From positions 1 to 64,000 of the forward strand of contig NZ_JARJLM010000255.1 in the NCBI RefSeq assembly GCF_029335485.1: DNA of 64,000 nucleotides. The letters are read 5' to 3'. The notes beneath the pieces were generated by a model, which worked only from the letters and a program-made list of their open reading frames with translations, was not told where the DNA came from and ran no database searches. Made by a program: the position numbers and the translations under genes. Shown here piece after piece: positions 33,607 through 42,573 of this stretch. This stretch comes from Cupriavidus basilensis. Lineage in GTDB: Bacteria > Pseudomonadota > Gammaproteobacteria > Burkholderiales > Burkholderiaceae. Within the stretch, counting starts at the first letter, position 1. Each line of letters starts with the position of its first letter.

Positions 33607-34930
33607 ATGCAAGTTTTTCCGCAAGTTGGTGGCATCGTTGCTGGCACTCTTTGTCTCGATGCCGTTACAGGGGTACGCGCAGACCTCCAATACAGACTTA
33701 TGCGCACCGAGCGGATATGTCCTTGGCTTCTTCAACGGTGTCTGGAATACTCGTTTGCAGGCAGAAGCCGGCCGGGAGGTGCTCGCCCGAACCGTAGGCC
33801 CTAAGTATAAGAACGAGGCGATCGAACCCGAACTCTTCTACAACACCTCTGGCACTGAGCCCAGCCGAAAATGGGTCAGCGGCTGGGAGGACATAGCGGA
33901 AGTATTCGATCAACGTTCTGCCGAAATGGACGGTATTCTGGGCACACGCTGGGAACTGTTCTGGGAAGTGTTGGGTGGAGATCAATCACTTTGGGATACG
34001 TTATCGGGTACCATATCGAGCGTAGAGGCTTTGAAGGCCGCTCTTATTCAAGTGATGCAGGCTAGGGCGGTCGCAACCCTCAGCGGCCTAGCCAGTAGCC
34101 CCCCCACAGCCGGTGATTATGCAATCCATGAGACACGGATCAAGGCATTGGCCACCGAGCGCAAGAAACTCCTCTTCGTAGCGCACTCCCAGGGCAATTT
34201 CTTCGTGAACAATGCCTACCAAGTGGCGCTTGGTCAAGTGAAGTCCAATAACGTCAAAGTTGTCCATATCGCACCAGCCTCAGGTACGTTGAATGGCCCT
34301 CATACGCTAGCCGCTATCGATCTAGTGATCAACGGCCTGCGCTTAACGCCTGGCAGCACGATTCCTGGGATCAATAGCTTCATTCCGCCAGCCCTTATTA
34401 AGGATTGGTCCGGGCACAAACTAGTCGAGACCTACCTCGATAGATCTCGTACTGCGCACGGCATGGTCCGCGAACAAATGCTGGCGGCTCTTGATGGCCT
34501 TGAAACGCCGGCCACGACCGGGAGTTCAGGTTTCTTCACCGTCACACTTACATGGGATGGCCCGGGAGACGTGGATCTGCACTCCTTCGAGCCAAATGGT
34601 TCGCATGTCTTCTACTCAGCGAGGGCCGGCACCGCGGGGTTCCTCGACGTGGACAACGTAGTGGCGAATGGTCCGGAGCACTACTATGCGAGCTGCGATG
34701 CATCGAAGCTGCTTACCGGCAAATATCGCTTTGGCATCAACAACTACGCTCGCGCGGCAGGAAGAACTGCCACGGTGCAGATCGCGAGTGCAGCCAACGG
34801 GGAGCTTCTGACAAAGGTGCTTGGCGTTGGCCCGGTGCTTGGTTCCGGTGGGAACAGCTCACCAATCCCCGTGTTTGAAGTCGTGATTAGCAAAGACCTA
34901 GCCGGGAAATACTCCATCGCTGCAAACTAG
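33596..34930 (+). CDS. Exported α/β-hydrolase-like protein with C-terminal β domain
   Basis: 444 residues from GTG 33596, chosen because AAGGAG lies 7 nt upstream and a signal peptide follows at once (KLVASLLALFVSMPLQGYAQ). LLFVAHSQGNFFV at ~192-204 holds the nucleophile elbow (H-S-Q-G-N). After ~300 a separate domain (FFTVTLTWDGPGDVDLHSFE; 'KYRFGINNYARAAG') resembles DUF2135/YfaP-type β-sandwiches with an Asp-containing metal loop. Probable secreted esterase or lipase-like enzyme; substrate unknown. Second gene after the lipoprotein. A hairpin at 34933 follows. Confidence 0.75.
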   Translation: MQNRCKFFRKLVASLLALFVSMPLQGYAQTSNTDLCAPSGYVLGFFNGVWNTRLQAEAGREVLARTVGPKYKNEAIEPELFYNTSGTEPSRKWVSGWEDIAEVFDQRSAEMDGILGTRWELFWEVLGGDQSLWDTLSGTISSVEALKAALIQVMQARAVATLSGLASSPPTAGDYAIHETRIKALATERKKLLFVAHSQGNFFVNNAYQVALGQVKSNNVKVVHIAPASGTLNGPHTLAAIDLVINGLRLTPGSTIPGINSFIPPALIKDWSGHKLVETYLDRSRTAHGMVREQMLAALDGLETPATTGSSGFFTVTLTWDGPGDVDLHSFEPNGSHVFYSARAGTAGFLDVDNVVANGPEHYYASCDASKLLTGKYRFGINNYARAAGRTATVQIASAANGELLTKVLGVGPVLGSGGNSSPIPVFEVVISKDLAGKYSIAAN

Positions 34931-34932
34931 TA

Positions 34933-34963
34933 CCAGCGCGGGGCCGCAATCCGGCCCCGCTGG
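34933..34963 (+). terminator. Hairpin after the hydrolase gene
   Basis: CCAGCGCGGGGCC / GGCCCCGCTGG immediately after the stop; GC-rich stem with no T-run. A second hairpin, AGCCCGCCGAAGCGGGCC, follows at 35011. Confidence 0.45.
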
Positions 34964-35029
34964 AGTGAATACGCGCTTTGGACAGATCAAGCGTGACGCA
35001 CCGAAGAAGAAGCCCGCCGAAGCGGGCCC

Positions 35030-35341
35030 GGGACCTACATGACGAAGGGCGTCACCGCATCGCGAGTAACCAATCGCCCGTGACAACACAACATTGAGCG
35101 CCGATTATCTAGTGCGCGCACCGGCTGTCGTAAAAACGTAGCCTTTTGCATCGTCGTCACAATGACCGGCACTGCAAGCAGGAAAGGTGACCTAATCTGA
35201 AAGTGCCGCTGTGCCACGCGGCACGTTCTACGTGCATCGTGGCGTAGGGGTGGGGTCGGTAGCCGGAAGCCTCCCGCTGGTGGTACCCGACGCCGCATGA
35301 TACCTCCTGGCATCACCACGGCCCGCTTCGGCGGGCCGTGT
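35030..35341. repeat. Duplicated non-coding block, copy 2
   Basis: Same order and orientation as 32304-32622, ending in the hairpin CACGGCCCGC/GCGGGCCGTG (35317-35340). Together the copies flank the lipoprotein-hydrolase pair as ~0.3-kb direct repeats. Confidence 0.7.
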
Positions 35342-35366
35342 CCATTTCAGGCTCTGCGGCGAATTG

Positions 35367-35392
35367 AAAAGGCCCGCCGAAGCGGGCCTTCC
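35367..35392 (-). terminator. Intrinsic terminator after the Ig-like tail
   Basis: AAGGCCCGCTTCGGCGGGCC then TTTTC on the minus strand, 19 bp past the stop of the tail at 35411. The copy after the other tail (~24675-24697) is degraded. Confidence 0.65.
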
Positions 35393-35410
35393 AGAACACG
35401 GATCCGTCGC

Positions 35411-35571
35411 TCACTGCGTCGTGAAGCTCCAGGTCTTGTTCAACGGCTGGCCGTTGTTCGTGCCAACCAGCTTGGCGGTGTACGTCGTCTTGGCCGCCAG
35501 CGGCGCGTCGGGGATTAGCGCCACCACGTTGCTCGACAGCATCTTGTTCGGGTCCGTCGCGCTCGTGAGAG
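35411..35571 (-). pseudogene. Second copy of the Ig-like tail
   Basis: Encodes the end ATDPNKMLSSNVVALIPDAP, 'AAKTTYTAKLVGTNNGQPLNKTWSFTT', almost identical to 24720-24880. At ~35571 it joins, out of frame, the unrelated gene upstream. A breakpoint can be placed at 35570-35572. Confidence 0.7.
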
Positions 35572-37720
35572 CGCGGCATCGATGGCTGCCAGCACGTTAT
35601 CCATGCCTGCGGCCAGTGGAAGGGCGGCGACGGAGCCACCGGACAGCATTCCGCCGTGCAGGATCTGGTAGCTGGTGAAGCCTGCCGAAGGGCTCTTGGC
35701 CGCGATGGCGGTGGTCGAGCCGCTCCGTCGGACATCACATTGCCCATGTGCTTGCTGGCTTCGGTGTCCGGCAGGATCGCATGGCGCAGATTGTCGCCCA
35801 GCCCGGATAAGGTCCGCTTCGGCATGCCGCGCAATGCTTCGATCTCGGTGGTGGCTATTTTGGCGGAGTAGTCTAGGCCGTTGCGCAGCACGGCCGCGAT
35901 CATTTTGTGCGCAGCCCAAATGTCGCCCACCGAGAAGCCTTCGGCGACGGACGTCTTAAGCATGGCCCCGGCCAGCCTGACCGAGTCCAGCGACACGAAC
36001 ATCGTTCCCGCCGGGCGCGTGCCGGCTATGTTGCTGTTGGCGGCGCCAGTCAGCTTAGCGAGATTGTCCGCAAGGCCGTCCAGGGTGCTCTGCGGACAAT
36101 CTGGCTGCACTACCTGCTCTCCGGCAGCGGTCCGGGCGTGCCGCAGATCGCTGCCCGAGCCGATGCCCTGTAGGCCGGAGAGAATCTTGCCATTGGGGTA
36201 GATGTTGACGATCTCGGCGAAGCTGTCGCTTGCCGCGTGCAGGATCGGGGGCACAATGTCGCTTGCCATTCCGATCACCGTCACGCAGCCTTCGTTGTCC
36301 AGCGGCACCTCGGCCGGAGTGTCGTGGTCCAGGCTGTAGACGAGGCCGTTGGCCCGGACCCAGGTCCATTCCGAGGCGGTTATCCTGAGCGACACCCCCC
36401 CTGCAGCGGCGGCGCCCCAACGGAGCTCATGCCGATGCGGGTGGTGTAGGTGGGCACGTTCAGCAAGTTGCTCTGCCCCGACAGGTGCAACGTCTGCTCC
36501 TGCCAGAGCGTCGTGGCAGGATCCTGCCAGTGGTGCGTGACCGATAGGTCCGAGTTGACCACGAAGAGTTCGTTGGCCATGCGCGACCGAACCCGCATCG
36601 GCGCGATATGCGCCACCGAGGATCGGAACAAGATCGCGGGGTTCCACTGGTAGGTCGGGCCCTTGCGGCCCAGGATGTAGTAGAGCCGGTCCGGGCCGCA
36701 CATCACCCATAGCGCGATATGGTCCTTGTCCTGCTTGACAAGGATCTGGCGGGCATCCTTGACACGGTCTGTCACCAGTTGCATCTGGTTGGCGTGGGCG
36801 CCGCAGAACACATAGATGCCGCTGTCCGTACCCACGTAGACATCCGAGGAGATGTTGAAGGCATTGGTGTTCTGCCCCGTGGGCGTCGCCACGCAGTTAT
36901 AGCGCAGGTTGGCCGGGATCTGCTTGTATCCGGGGCTGTAGTCATAGGTCAGCGACCCCTGGTTCGGTGTGGCCAGGGTGGTGCATTCCAGCGTCTGGCT
37001 CTGGCCAGTCTTGTAGAGGAACCACAGGCCGCGCTGGCCGAAGGCATAGCCGATAGCGATGTCGAGCATGGCATCGGCATCGGGCGGGACGTTCTCTGGG
37101 AATTCCAGGCGAGAGGCGGATTGGGAAGGGTCCAGCAATTGGTAGTACATCTGCTGCTCGCCCAAGGCACCAACGGCCGTCACGAAGGGCGCCTTGCCGT
37201 CGTCGGAGGTGCCCATGCTGATACGGTGCGCGACGAACCGGGCGTCGATGCCTGTGATGGGCTTGACCAGCAAGTCCAGGCGGCGCCAATCGGTGCAGGA
37301 CGGGTCATTCGACAGCATCGAGGCGATGAACAGATTGGTCGCCGGCCCTTCGTCGCGCAACATCGCCACCACCAGGGTAATGTTGCCGTCCAGGTCCTCG
37401 CTGACATCGAAGGCTGCAGCGCCGACGCTGCCGGTGAAGCAGGTGGACAGGTCGGTCACGGAGAACCCCGCGGCAGAGCCAATGTCCCGGCGGATCAGGC
37501 GCAGCTTTCTGTCGGCCCCAATGGAAAAAAGCATAGGCTCGCCATTGCTGTCCTGGACCACCGCCATGTCACTGTTGGGCTCCACCGGGGAGCCGGGGAG
37601 CTGGTTGTGCATCAGGTCGGCGGCCACCGACATCGACAGCATTGTGCCCGCGCTTGGACCGACGCCGGTCACGGTGAACAGATCGACTGCGGCTCCCAGG
37701 CTGGAAGATGGCTTCGTCAT
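35572..37720 (-). pseudogene. Large unknown protein gene with two frameshifts and a replaced 3' end
   Basis: Begins MTKPSSSLGAAVDLFTVTGV at 37720 (GGAG upstream, 3 bp after the previous stop). The first ~440 residues look like a β-propeller or WD-type repeat protein (MLFSIGADRKLRLIRRDIGS; LWVMCGPDRLYYILGRKG). A run of seven G (36395-36401, minus strand) shifts the frame; the next frame carries SLRITASEWTWVRANGLVYS to 'GLGDNLRHAILPDTEASKHM'. A second shift near 35722 leads into TTAIAAKSPSAGFTSYQILH and ends at the Ig-tail junction. Uninterrupted it would be ~715 residues. No family recognised. It forms an operon with the gene at 37724. Confidence 0.65.
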
Positions 37721-37723
37721 GGC

Positions 37724-39340
37724 TCAGTTCTCCGCCTTATAGGTGAGCTGCATCGAGAGATTGCCCTCGTTGTCGATGCCGGGCGTCTTAAAGAAGAAGA
37801 CCTGTCCAGCCGGTAGAACCAGCACAGTGGAAACGGAATTGGTCAGGTTGCCCAGGCAATCCGTGAAGTTGCCGATACCGGGAATGTGCAGGTTCAACAA
37901 GTCGTCGAACAGGTTGGAGAAGAAGTTACCGTCCAGGAAAAGGGTCAGAGCATCCAGGATGGTGCCGATGATCTTGCCGATCCATTCGAAAATATCGGCG
38001 CAGGTGTTCTTGCCGGAATCCGAATAAGTGTTGGAGGTTTGCACCGGACTGACTGTCATCTGTAGAGTCGGTTCCCCCTTGTCGTTCTTGACTGTCACCA
38101 GCGAAACCGTGGCTGCCCAGTTCAAGTGCCCGGCCGCATGAGCGGCAGCGGTACAAACGCCCATATCCCTGTCGACCCCCTTGTAGACCCCGATATATCC
38201 GCTGAAGGCGATTCTGGCGGTGGTGCCATCGATGGAATATTTGACCGCCATGTTATTGACGTACTGGTTATCACCAGCAGATACGTCGGAGATCAGGAAG
38301 GACAACCCGTCGCTGGTCGTTGACCGGGCAACGTCATAGGTCTGGTTTTTGCTAATGGATATGTCATTGTGGATCTTGTTGTAGACACCGTCCCGTATTT
38401 GGTCGAAGACTGGGCGGACGATGTACTTCTCGACCAAGCAACTGTGCGAATACACCATCTTGGCATCGCACTGTTCGTCAGGCTGGATCCAGTTAGTGTC
38501 GAAATTTCCCGGCGACCCGGTGATGCCGCCATGTCCGCCCTTGGTCGCCAGCACGAAGTTCAAATTGCTGAGGTCAGGATAGTTCGGATCGTGGTAGACG
38601 ATGAAGGTGGTACCAACCGGACGCAGGGCGTCGGGCACGTTCTGGTCCGGGTCGTAATTGGTGTGGTCGTTGGTATCCAGGCTGTAGCCCAGGATGTAGG
38701 GGTTGCCCTTGGCAACCAGGTCCTTCAAGTAGAAGTTCATGAACAGGACCATCTGTTCCATGCCATCATCACCGGCCTCGCCCGTTGAGGTATGGACCGG
38801 GTCGAAACGCATCAAATCGGTCGACTCAAAGTCCATGAACAGGCTGTTGACCGTGAACATATTGGACATGAAGTGATAGAGTTGATTCTTGACCAAGTCA
38901 GGCACACCGATGTTTTTGGCCAGATCTTCCTTCTCGACGGCCTGCAGGTCGAGCGTGATGTTAATCCCGTATTTCCACCCCGACATGTCATACTTCTTCA
39001 GCTTGGCGGCCGGGCCATGTCCGTGCCAGAAATAGGCTGAGCCTTCCCTGAAGTTAATGACGAAGGTAATGTTTGTGCCACTGGCCGCCATTTTCACCTG
39101 GGGGATTATCTGTCCGATTATACACGCCTCAGCAGGAGTTCCATCGGGACCAAGCGGAATATCGTTTGGGTTATTGAAAATCGAATAAGTATAATCTCCA
39201 GCATCATTCTCGGATTGCGATAGCACTAGATCGCTGTGAATGACGCCCATCTTTGTCAAATGGGTAAGCTGGTCATTGATGGTCTTGAGGGGCAGGCTGA
39301 CGACCATGTCGTAGCTGTTGAATATTTCCGGATTTTTCAT
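37724..39340 (-). CDS. Large hypothetical protein, possibly P47/TULIP-like
   Basis: 538 residues from ATG 39340 (the frame is open to a TTG at 39439, but the upstream part has no ribosome site). Opens MKNPEIFNSYDMVVSLPLKT INDQL, with no signal peptide. Alternating β-rich segments, e.g. PDLSNLNFVLATKGGHGG and TNWIQPDEQCDAKMVYS. The N-terminal 'SYDMVVSLPLKTIN' and the 'LSxLNFVLATxGG' pattern recall Clostridium P47/OrfX-type TULIP proteins, which accompany toxins; this is a tentative resemblance. Followed 3 bp later by the 37720 gene, so the two are co-translated. Confidence 0.6.
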   Translation of the reverse strand: MKNPEIFNSYDMVVSLPLKTINDQLTHLTKMGVIHSDLVLSQSENDAGDYTYSIFNNPNDIPLGPDGTPAEACIIGQIIPQVKMAASGTNITFVINFREGSAYFWHGHGPAAKLKKYDMSGWKYGINITLDLQAVEKEDLAKNIGVPDLVKNQLYHFMSNMFTVNSLFMDFESTDLMRFDPVHTSTGEAGDDGMEQMVLFMNFYLKDLVAKGNPYILGYSLDTNDHTNYDPDQNVPDALRPVGTTFIVYHDPNYPDLSNLNFVLATKGGHGGITGSPGNFDTNWIQPDEQCDAKMVYSHSCLVEKYIVRPVFDQIRDGVYNKIHNDISISKNQTYDVARSTTSDGLSFLISDVSAGDNQYVNNMAVKYSIDGTTARIAFSGYIGVYKGVDRDMGVCTAAAHAAGHLNWAATVSLVTVKNDKGEPTLQMTVSPVQTSNTYSDSGKNTCADIFEWIGKIIGTILDALTLFLDGNFFSNLFDDLLNLHIPGIGNFTDCLGNLTNSVSTVLVLPAGQVFFFKTPGIDNEGNLSMQLTYKAEN

Positions 39341-40167
39341 TTTTCTGTCGTTTGTCAAGAACAAAGTGGATTGGAACGCGGCAATGCATGGCACCTCTAC
39401 CATCGATAGCGTAGATGCGAGGATTTGATCAACAGCCAATAATCAGGGAACAGAAAAAGGCTACGGCTGAACAGCAGATGAAAACGAAGCGGTAGAGGAA
39501 AGAACACGGTCGGCACGGGAGTTGCGTGCGCCCGGCCTAGCGAAACGCGGCATGGGTGTCATTCCAATGCACGGACGATCGCAAAAAGAGCCAGGTCTGC
39601 CTTTCTCCAATCATGAGTACCAAGGTTCCCCGGGTTAATCGATCATATTCTCCTGCCCTCCGGAATTTCCACCGCGATTTCGCTTTATGCAATCAGGATG
39701 CAATCCATGTCCGTTGGAAAACCCGATCGGTTGGATGATTCGGATATTGCAATGTCTGCATTCTAATCAGGACTTCCTTGGGTGCGATGGGAAATATATT
39801 AATCTCTGGTGTGCGTGATATCCATGTCAGAAAGTATTAGCAAAAAGACAGTATTTGACTTCGATGATATGACGGCAGTGCGCGCGTAAAAAATCGCTCC
39901 GGACAGTACTGACTGTCCGATGTGTTTCGTTAATACCTCGGCCATCCGCACCGATGCGCGCCTGGATTGCAAGGAAATTGATCCATCCGATTAGCGGATT
40001 GACGTTATTTAGGAATGCTGATAAGGCTGCCCTTGTTAATGACACTATGACTTTCCGTGAGGCAGAGGCTGGCCCGCCGTGAGGAATCAGCCGCCGGTTA
40101 GCATTTCTGCCAGAGCCGCACGGTGTGGACAGCGCCACACCCGGCGATTTTCGGCACGGAGGCCAGC
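39341..40167. other. 0.8-kb region without a recognised gene
   Basis: Presumably holds the promoter of the minus-strand operon. Several AT-rich stretches (39690-39850) contrast with the flanks. No motif-bearing frame was seen. The right end (~40080-40167) may be the left end of the IS110 remnant. Confidence 0.4.
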
Positions 40168-40408
40168 ATGGAAAACGATCGAGCGCTGTATGTCGGTTTG
40201 GATGTTCATAAGGACTCGATCACGGTCGCCTATGCGATCGGTGCAGGCGAGGTTGAACTGCTCGGCAAGACCGGTACGACGAAGACGGATATCGATCGCC
40301 TGTGTAAGCGCCTGCAGTCGAAGGCGCGGCTCATCCGCATCGTCTACGAGGCGGGCCCGTGCGGCTACGGGCTTTACCGGCAGCTCATCCAGAAGGGATT
40401 CGACTACA
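40168..40408 (+). mobile_element. IS110-family transposase, 5' fragment
   Basis: ATG 40168 with GGAGG upstream. MENDRALYVGLDVHKDSITV with LCKRLQSKARLIRIVYEAGP and CGYGLYRQLIQKGFDY is the N-terminal DEDD (RuvC-like) region of IS110 transposases; the first Asp is in GLDVHKD. It stops being transposase at ~40408, where unrelated sequence begins. Most of the catalytic domain and the C-terminal Ser domain are missing. Confidence 0.85.
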
Positions 40409-40435
40409 TAGATTGGGCACCGTCAGCCGCCTTGC

Positions 40436-40888
40436 GTGAGCCAGTGCCCGCGGTGCGCGCTGCGGACTCCTTGGGGCATGCTGGTGGTCGATCATTGTCG
40501 CGACTGTGGCGAGCACACCGTGGCGATTGTCGGCTATCTCAAAGCTGACTCCTATCTGGAGTTGCCTCATTTTAGGAAAGAGGGGGAGACGACCGGGGTC
40601 TATCTCAGCGACCTGATCAGTGATGAGCTCGTGACGTCGGCTGTCCAGAGCCTATTTACTGATGGGCTCGACTGGGCGGACAACGACGATACGGGACAGG
40701 TCTTCTGTCTGATTGGCGTCGACGAGCCGGGCGATCCATTGCAGTTCGATGAGCTTGGGAAGGCGCTCGGCCGTTGGCTCGAGGCGGCAGGAATAGACCG
40801 ACTGGCGGAGGCCTGCCAGAAGCCGGACTACCTGCGCAAGATTGATTGGTCCTCGGGCTTGCCGATTTCGCAGCTGCTAGCCCATTGA
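40436..40888 (+). CDS. Hypothetical zinc-ribbon-like protein (150 aa)
   Basis: GTG start at 40436, just beyond the IS110 break. MSQCPRCALRTPWGMLVVDH continues with CRDCGEHTVAIVGYLKADSY, giving two CxxC knuckles. The rest is acidic (LFTDGLDWADNDDTGQVFCL). The true N-terminus may have been trimmed by the IS event since no ribosome site is visible. Family not recognised. Confidence 0.5.
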   Translation: MSQCPRCALRTPWGMLVVDHCRDCGEHTVAIVGYLKADSYLELPHFRKEGETTGVYLSDLISDELVTSAVQSLFTDGLDWADNDDTGQVFCLIGVDEPGDPLQFDELGKALGRWLEAAGIDRLAEACQKPDYLRKIDWSSGLPISQLLAH

Positions 40889-40931
40889 TCTGTAACAGGC
40901 GATCGCGCTACCTCAACGCGGGGACCTTGAT

Positions 40932-41430
40932 ATGCCGAGAACGCAATTCATGCCGGCGGTGACGACCTTGGTCCCGCTTTCTGTCGCGGCGCCCCCTGAC
41001 GCCGTCATCTCGCATCTAGTCCATGCGATCTGGCCAGAATGGGCAGCCCATGTCGAGGCCGCGCTTTTTTGAGCATCGGTGCTCCCCCGGGTACAGACGA
41101 GCTATTCCTGATCGTGGTTGAGGGGGTGGTTGTCGGCATCACGGGCCACTACGCGTACGATAGAACATCCGTCGGATTGTGTTGGCGTGGTGTTTTGCCC
41201 GAGATGCGCGGTCGAGGGATTGCCGCGGACGCATTCCACTAGGTGCGTGCGCTCGCTGCGGCCAGCTATCCTGCAGCAACAGGAATCATTGAGCTGATCC
41301 CCAGTGACCGTATGGACGCCTTGAGGCCATTTTTTCGGAGATTAGGCTTCCAGGCCACCGGCGAGATTGCGCAGTTCGATTGGTTGCCGAGGGGGGGATT
41401 GGCACGTCTATCGAGCGCCGCTGATCGAAA
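40932..41430 (+). pseudogene. GNAT-type acetyltransferase, broken
   Basis: Starts MPRTQFMPAVTTLVPLSVAA; a slip in a T6 run at ~41066-41071 ends the frame. The correct continuation reads LFLIVVEGVVVGITGHYAYD, then CWRGVLPEMRGRGIAADAFH with the acetyl-CoA loop (R-G-R-G-I-A). A TAG at 41240 follows, then 'IELIPSDRMDALRPFFRRLGFQATGEI'. A G6 run near 41392 breaks it once more. Clearly a dead N-acetyltransferase. Confidence 0.75.
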
Positions 41431-41570
41431 AGCCAATCGCCGTAGTGCCGATAGCTGCTGAGCACGAGGATGGGTGGCGCGAGCTTTGGGACCGCGACTG
41501 TGAGGGTGCGGTTTCCCCGGCGGTGACGGAGGCAACCTGGAGGCGGTTGCTCGATCCGTTCTCACCTTAG
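41431..41570 (+). pseudogene. N-terminal stump of a second GNAT acetyltransferase
   Basis: The frame IEKPIAVVPIAAEHEDGWRE, LWDRDCEGAVSPAVTEATWR with RLLDPFSP resembles the first ~45 residues of another GNAT protein (pattern PLxPEHxxGWxxLWxxY...VTEATWxRLLDP). It stops at 41570 without the CoA-binding part and has no ribosome site. Confidence 0.5.
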
Positions 41571-41593
41571 CGCGAAGGCGGAGCCCTGCCGGG

Positions 41594-42460
41594 TCAGGCG
41601 TCGAGTCCCGCCTCGTCCAGGTCCGCGAACAGGATCGTGCCGGTCTCCGATTCGGTGACGAACAATTTGCGCCCCTGGAATGCCAGATTGGTCGTGGTAG
41701 CGCCCGCCGGGCTGGCCAGGATGGCCTCCGGCTCGCCGCGCTTGCCGAGCACCCACACGCAACCCAGGCTGGCGTGGGCAACGAACAGGCGGTCGCGGCC
41801 ATCGATGGCCATGCCGTCGGGGCCACTGGTGCCATAGAAGGTGAAGAACTGCCCCACCTTGGACACGCTGCCATCCGCCTGCAATGGCACGCGCCAGACG
41901 CAGTTGCCACGGGTGGCGGCCACGAACAGCACTTTTTCGTCGCAGGACAGCGCCAGCCCGTTGGGACTCGGCACATTGCCAAGCAGCAGATCGAGCCGCC
42001 CGCCAGCGCGCAGCCGGTAGACGCGGCCGGTGGGATCGTGCAGGCCGGTCTGGCCCTGGTCGGTAAAATACAGGTCGCCGTTGCGGGCGATCACCAGGTC
42101 GTTCACGCCCTTGAACTGCTCGGCATTGCGGCGGCCCAGCAGGGTGCTCACTTCCCCCGTATCCACCTGCACGCGCAATAGCCCGTTGCGGTAGTCGGCC
42201 ACCACCAGCTCGCGCTCGCCGAGGAACTTCATACCGTTGGGCTCGCCGTTGTACTCAGCGACTAGCGACCACGCCCCGGCCGGTGAAATGCGAAAGATAC
42301 GGCCGAATGGGATGTCGGTCACATAGAGGTTGCCGACGGCGTCGAACACTGGCCCTTCCAGGAAGCTGTCGATACAGGCCCCGCCCTTGTTGGCGTCGGC
42401 CCATTCGGAATGTACGCCGGTCTTGCGGAAATGCACCGGCATGGCCGAGAAAACCTGCAT
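41594..42460 (-). CDS. SMP-30/gluconolactonase-family protein
   Basis: 288 residues from ATG 42460 (GGGAGG 6 nt upstream; ATG 42493 with AAGGA is also possible). A six-bladed β-propeller lactonase pattern: FLEGPVFDAVGNLYVTDIPF (metal-binding Glu), EYNGEPNGMKFLGERELVVA, FKGVNDLVIARNGDLYFTDQ (Asn-Asp metal site) and TSGPDGMAIDGRDRLFVAHA (Asp). Hydrolyses sugar or aromatic-derived lactones. The Bug receptor gene upstream runs on the same strand and ends 114 bp away, so both may belong to one uptake-catabolic unit. Confidence 0.88.
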   Translation of the reverse strand: MQVFSAMPVHFRKTGVHSEWADANKGGACIDSFLEGPVFDAVGNLYVTDIPFGRIFRISPAGAWSLVAEYNGEPNGMKFLGERELVVADYRNGLLRVQVDTGEVSTLLGRRNAEQFKGVNDLVIARNGDLYFTDQGQTGLHDPTGRVYRLRAGGRLDLLLGNVPSPNGLALSCDEKVLFVAATRGNCVWRVPLQADGSVSKVGQFFTFYGTSGPDGMAIDGRDRLFVAHASLGCVWVLGKRGEPEAILASPAGATTTNLAFQGRKLFVTESETGTILFADLDEAGLDA

Positions 42461-42573
42461 GGGAACCTCCCGGGGCACCGTTCTGAGGTACATGGTCGTT
42501 CCTTTTTCTCTCCGAGACGCGCTGGAGGTGCTGGAGGTAGCGGTGGCTGCCCCGGCCCATGCCAGCATTTGGC

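Noticed and set aside
36719..37816. 365-codon plus-strand frame
   Set aside because: Antisense to the frameshifted gene at 35572-37720; composition fits a shadow.
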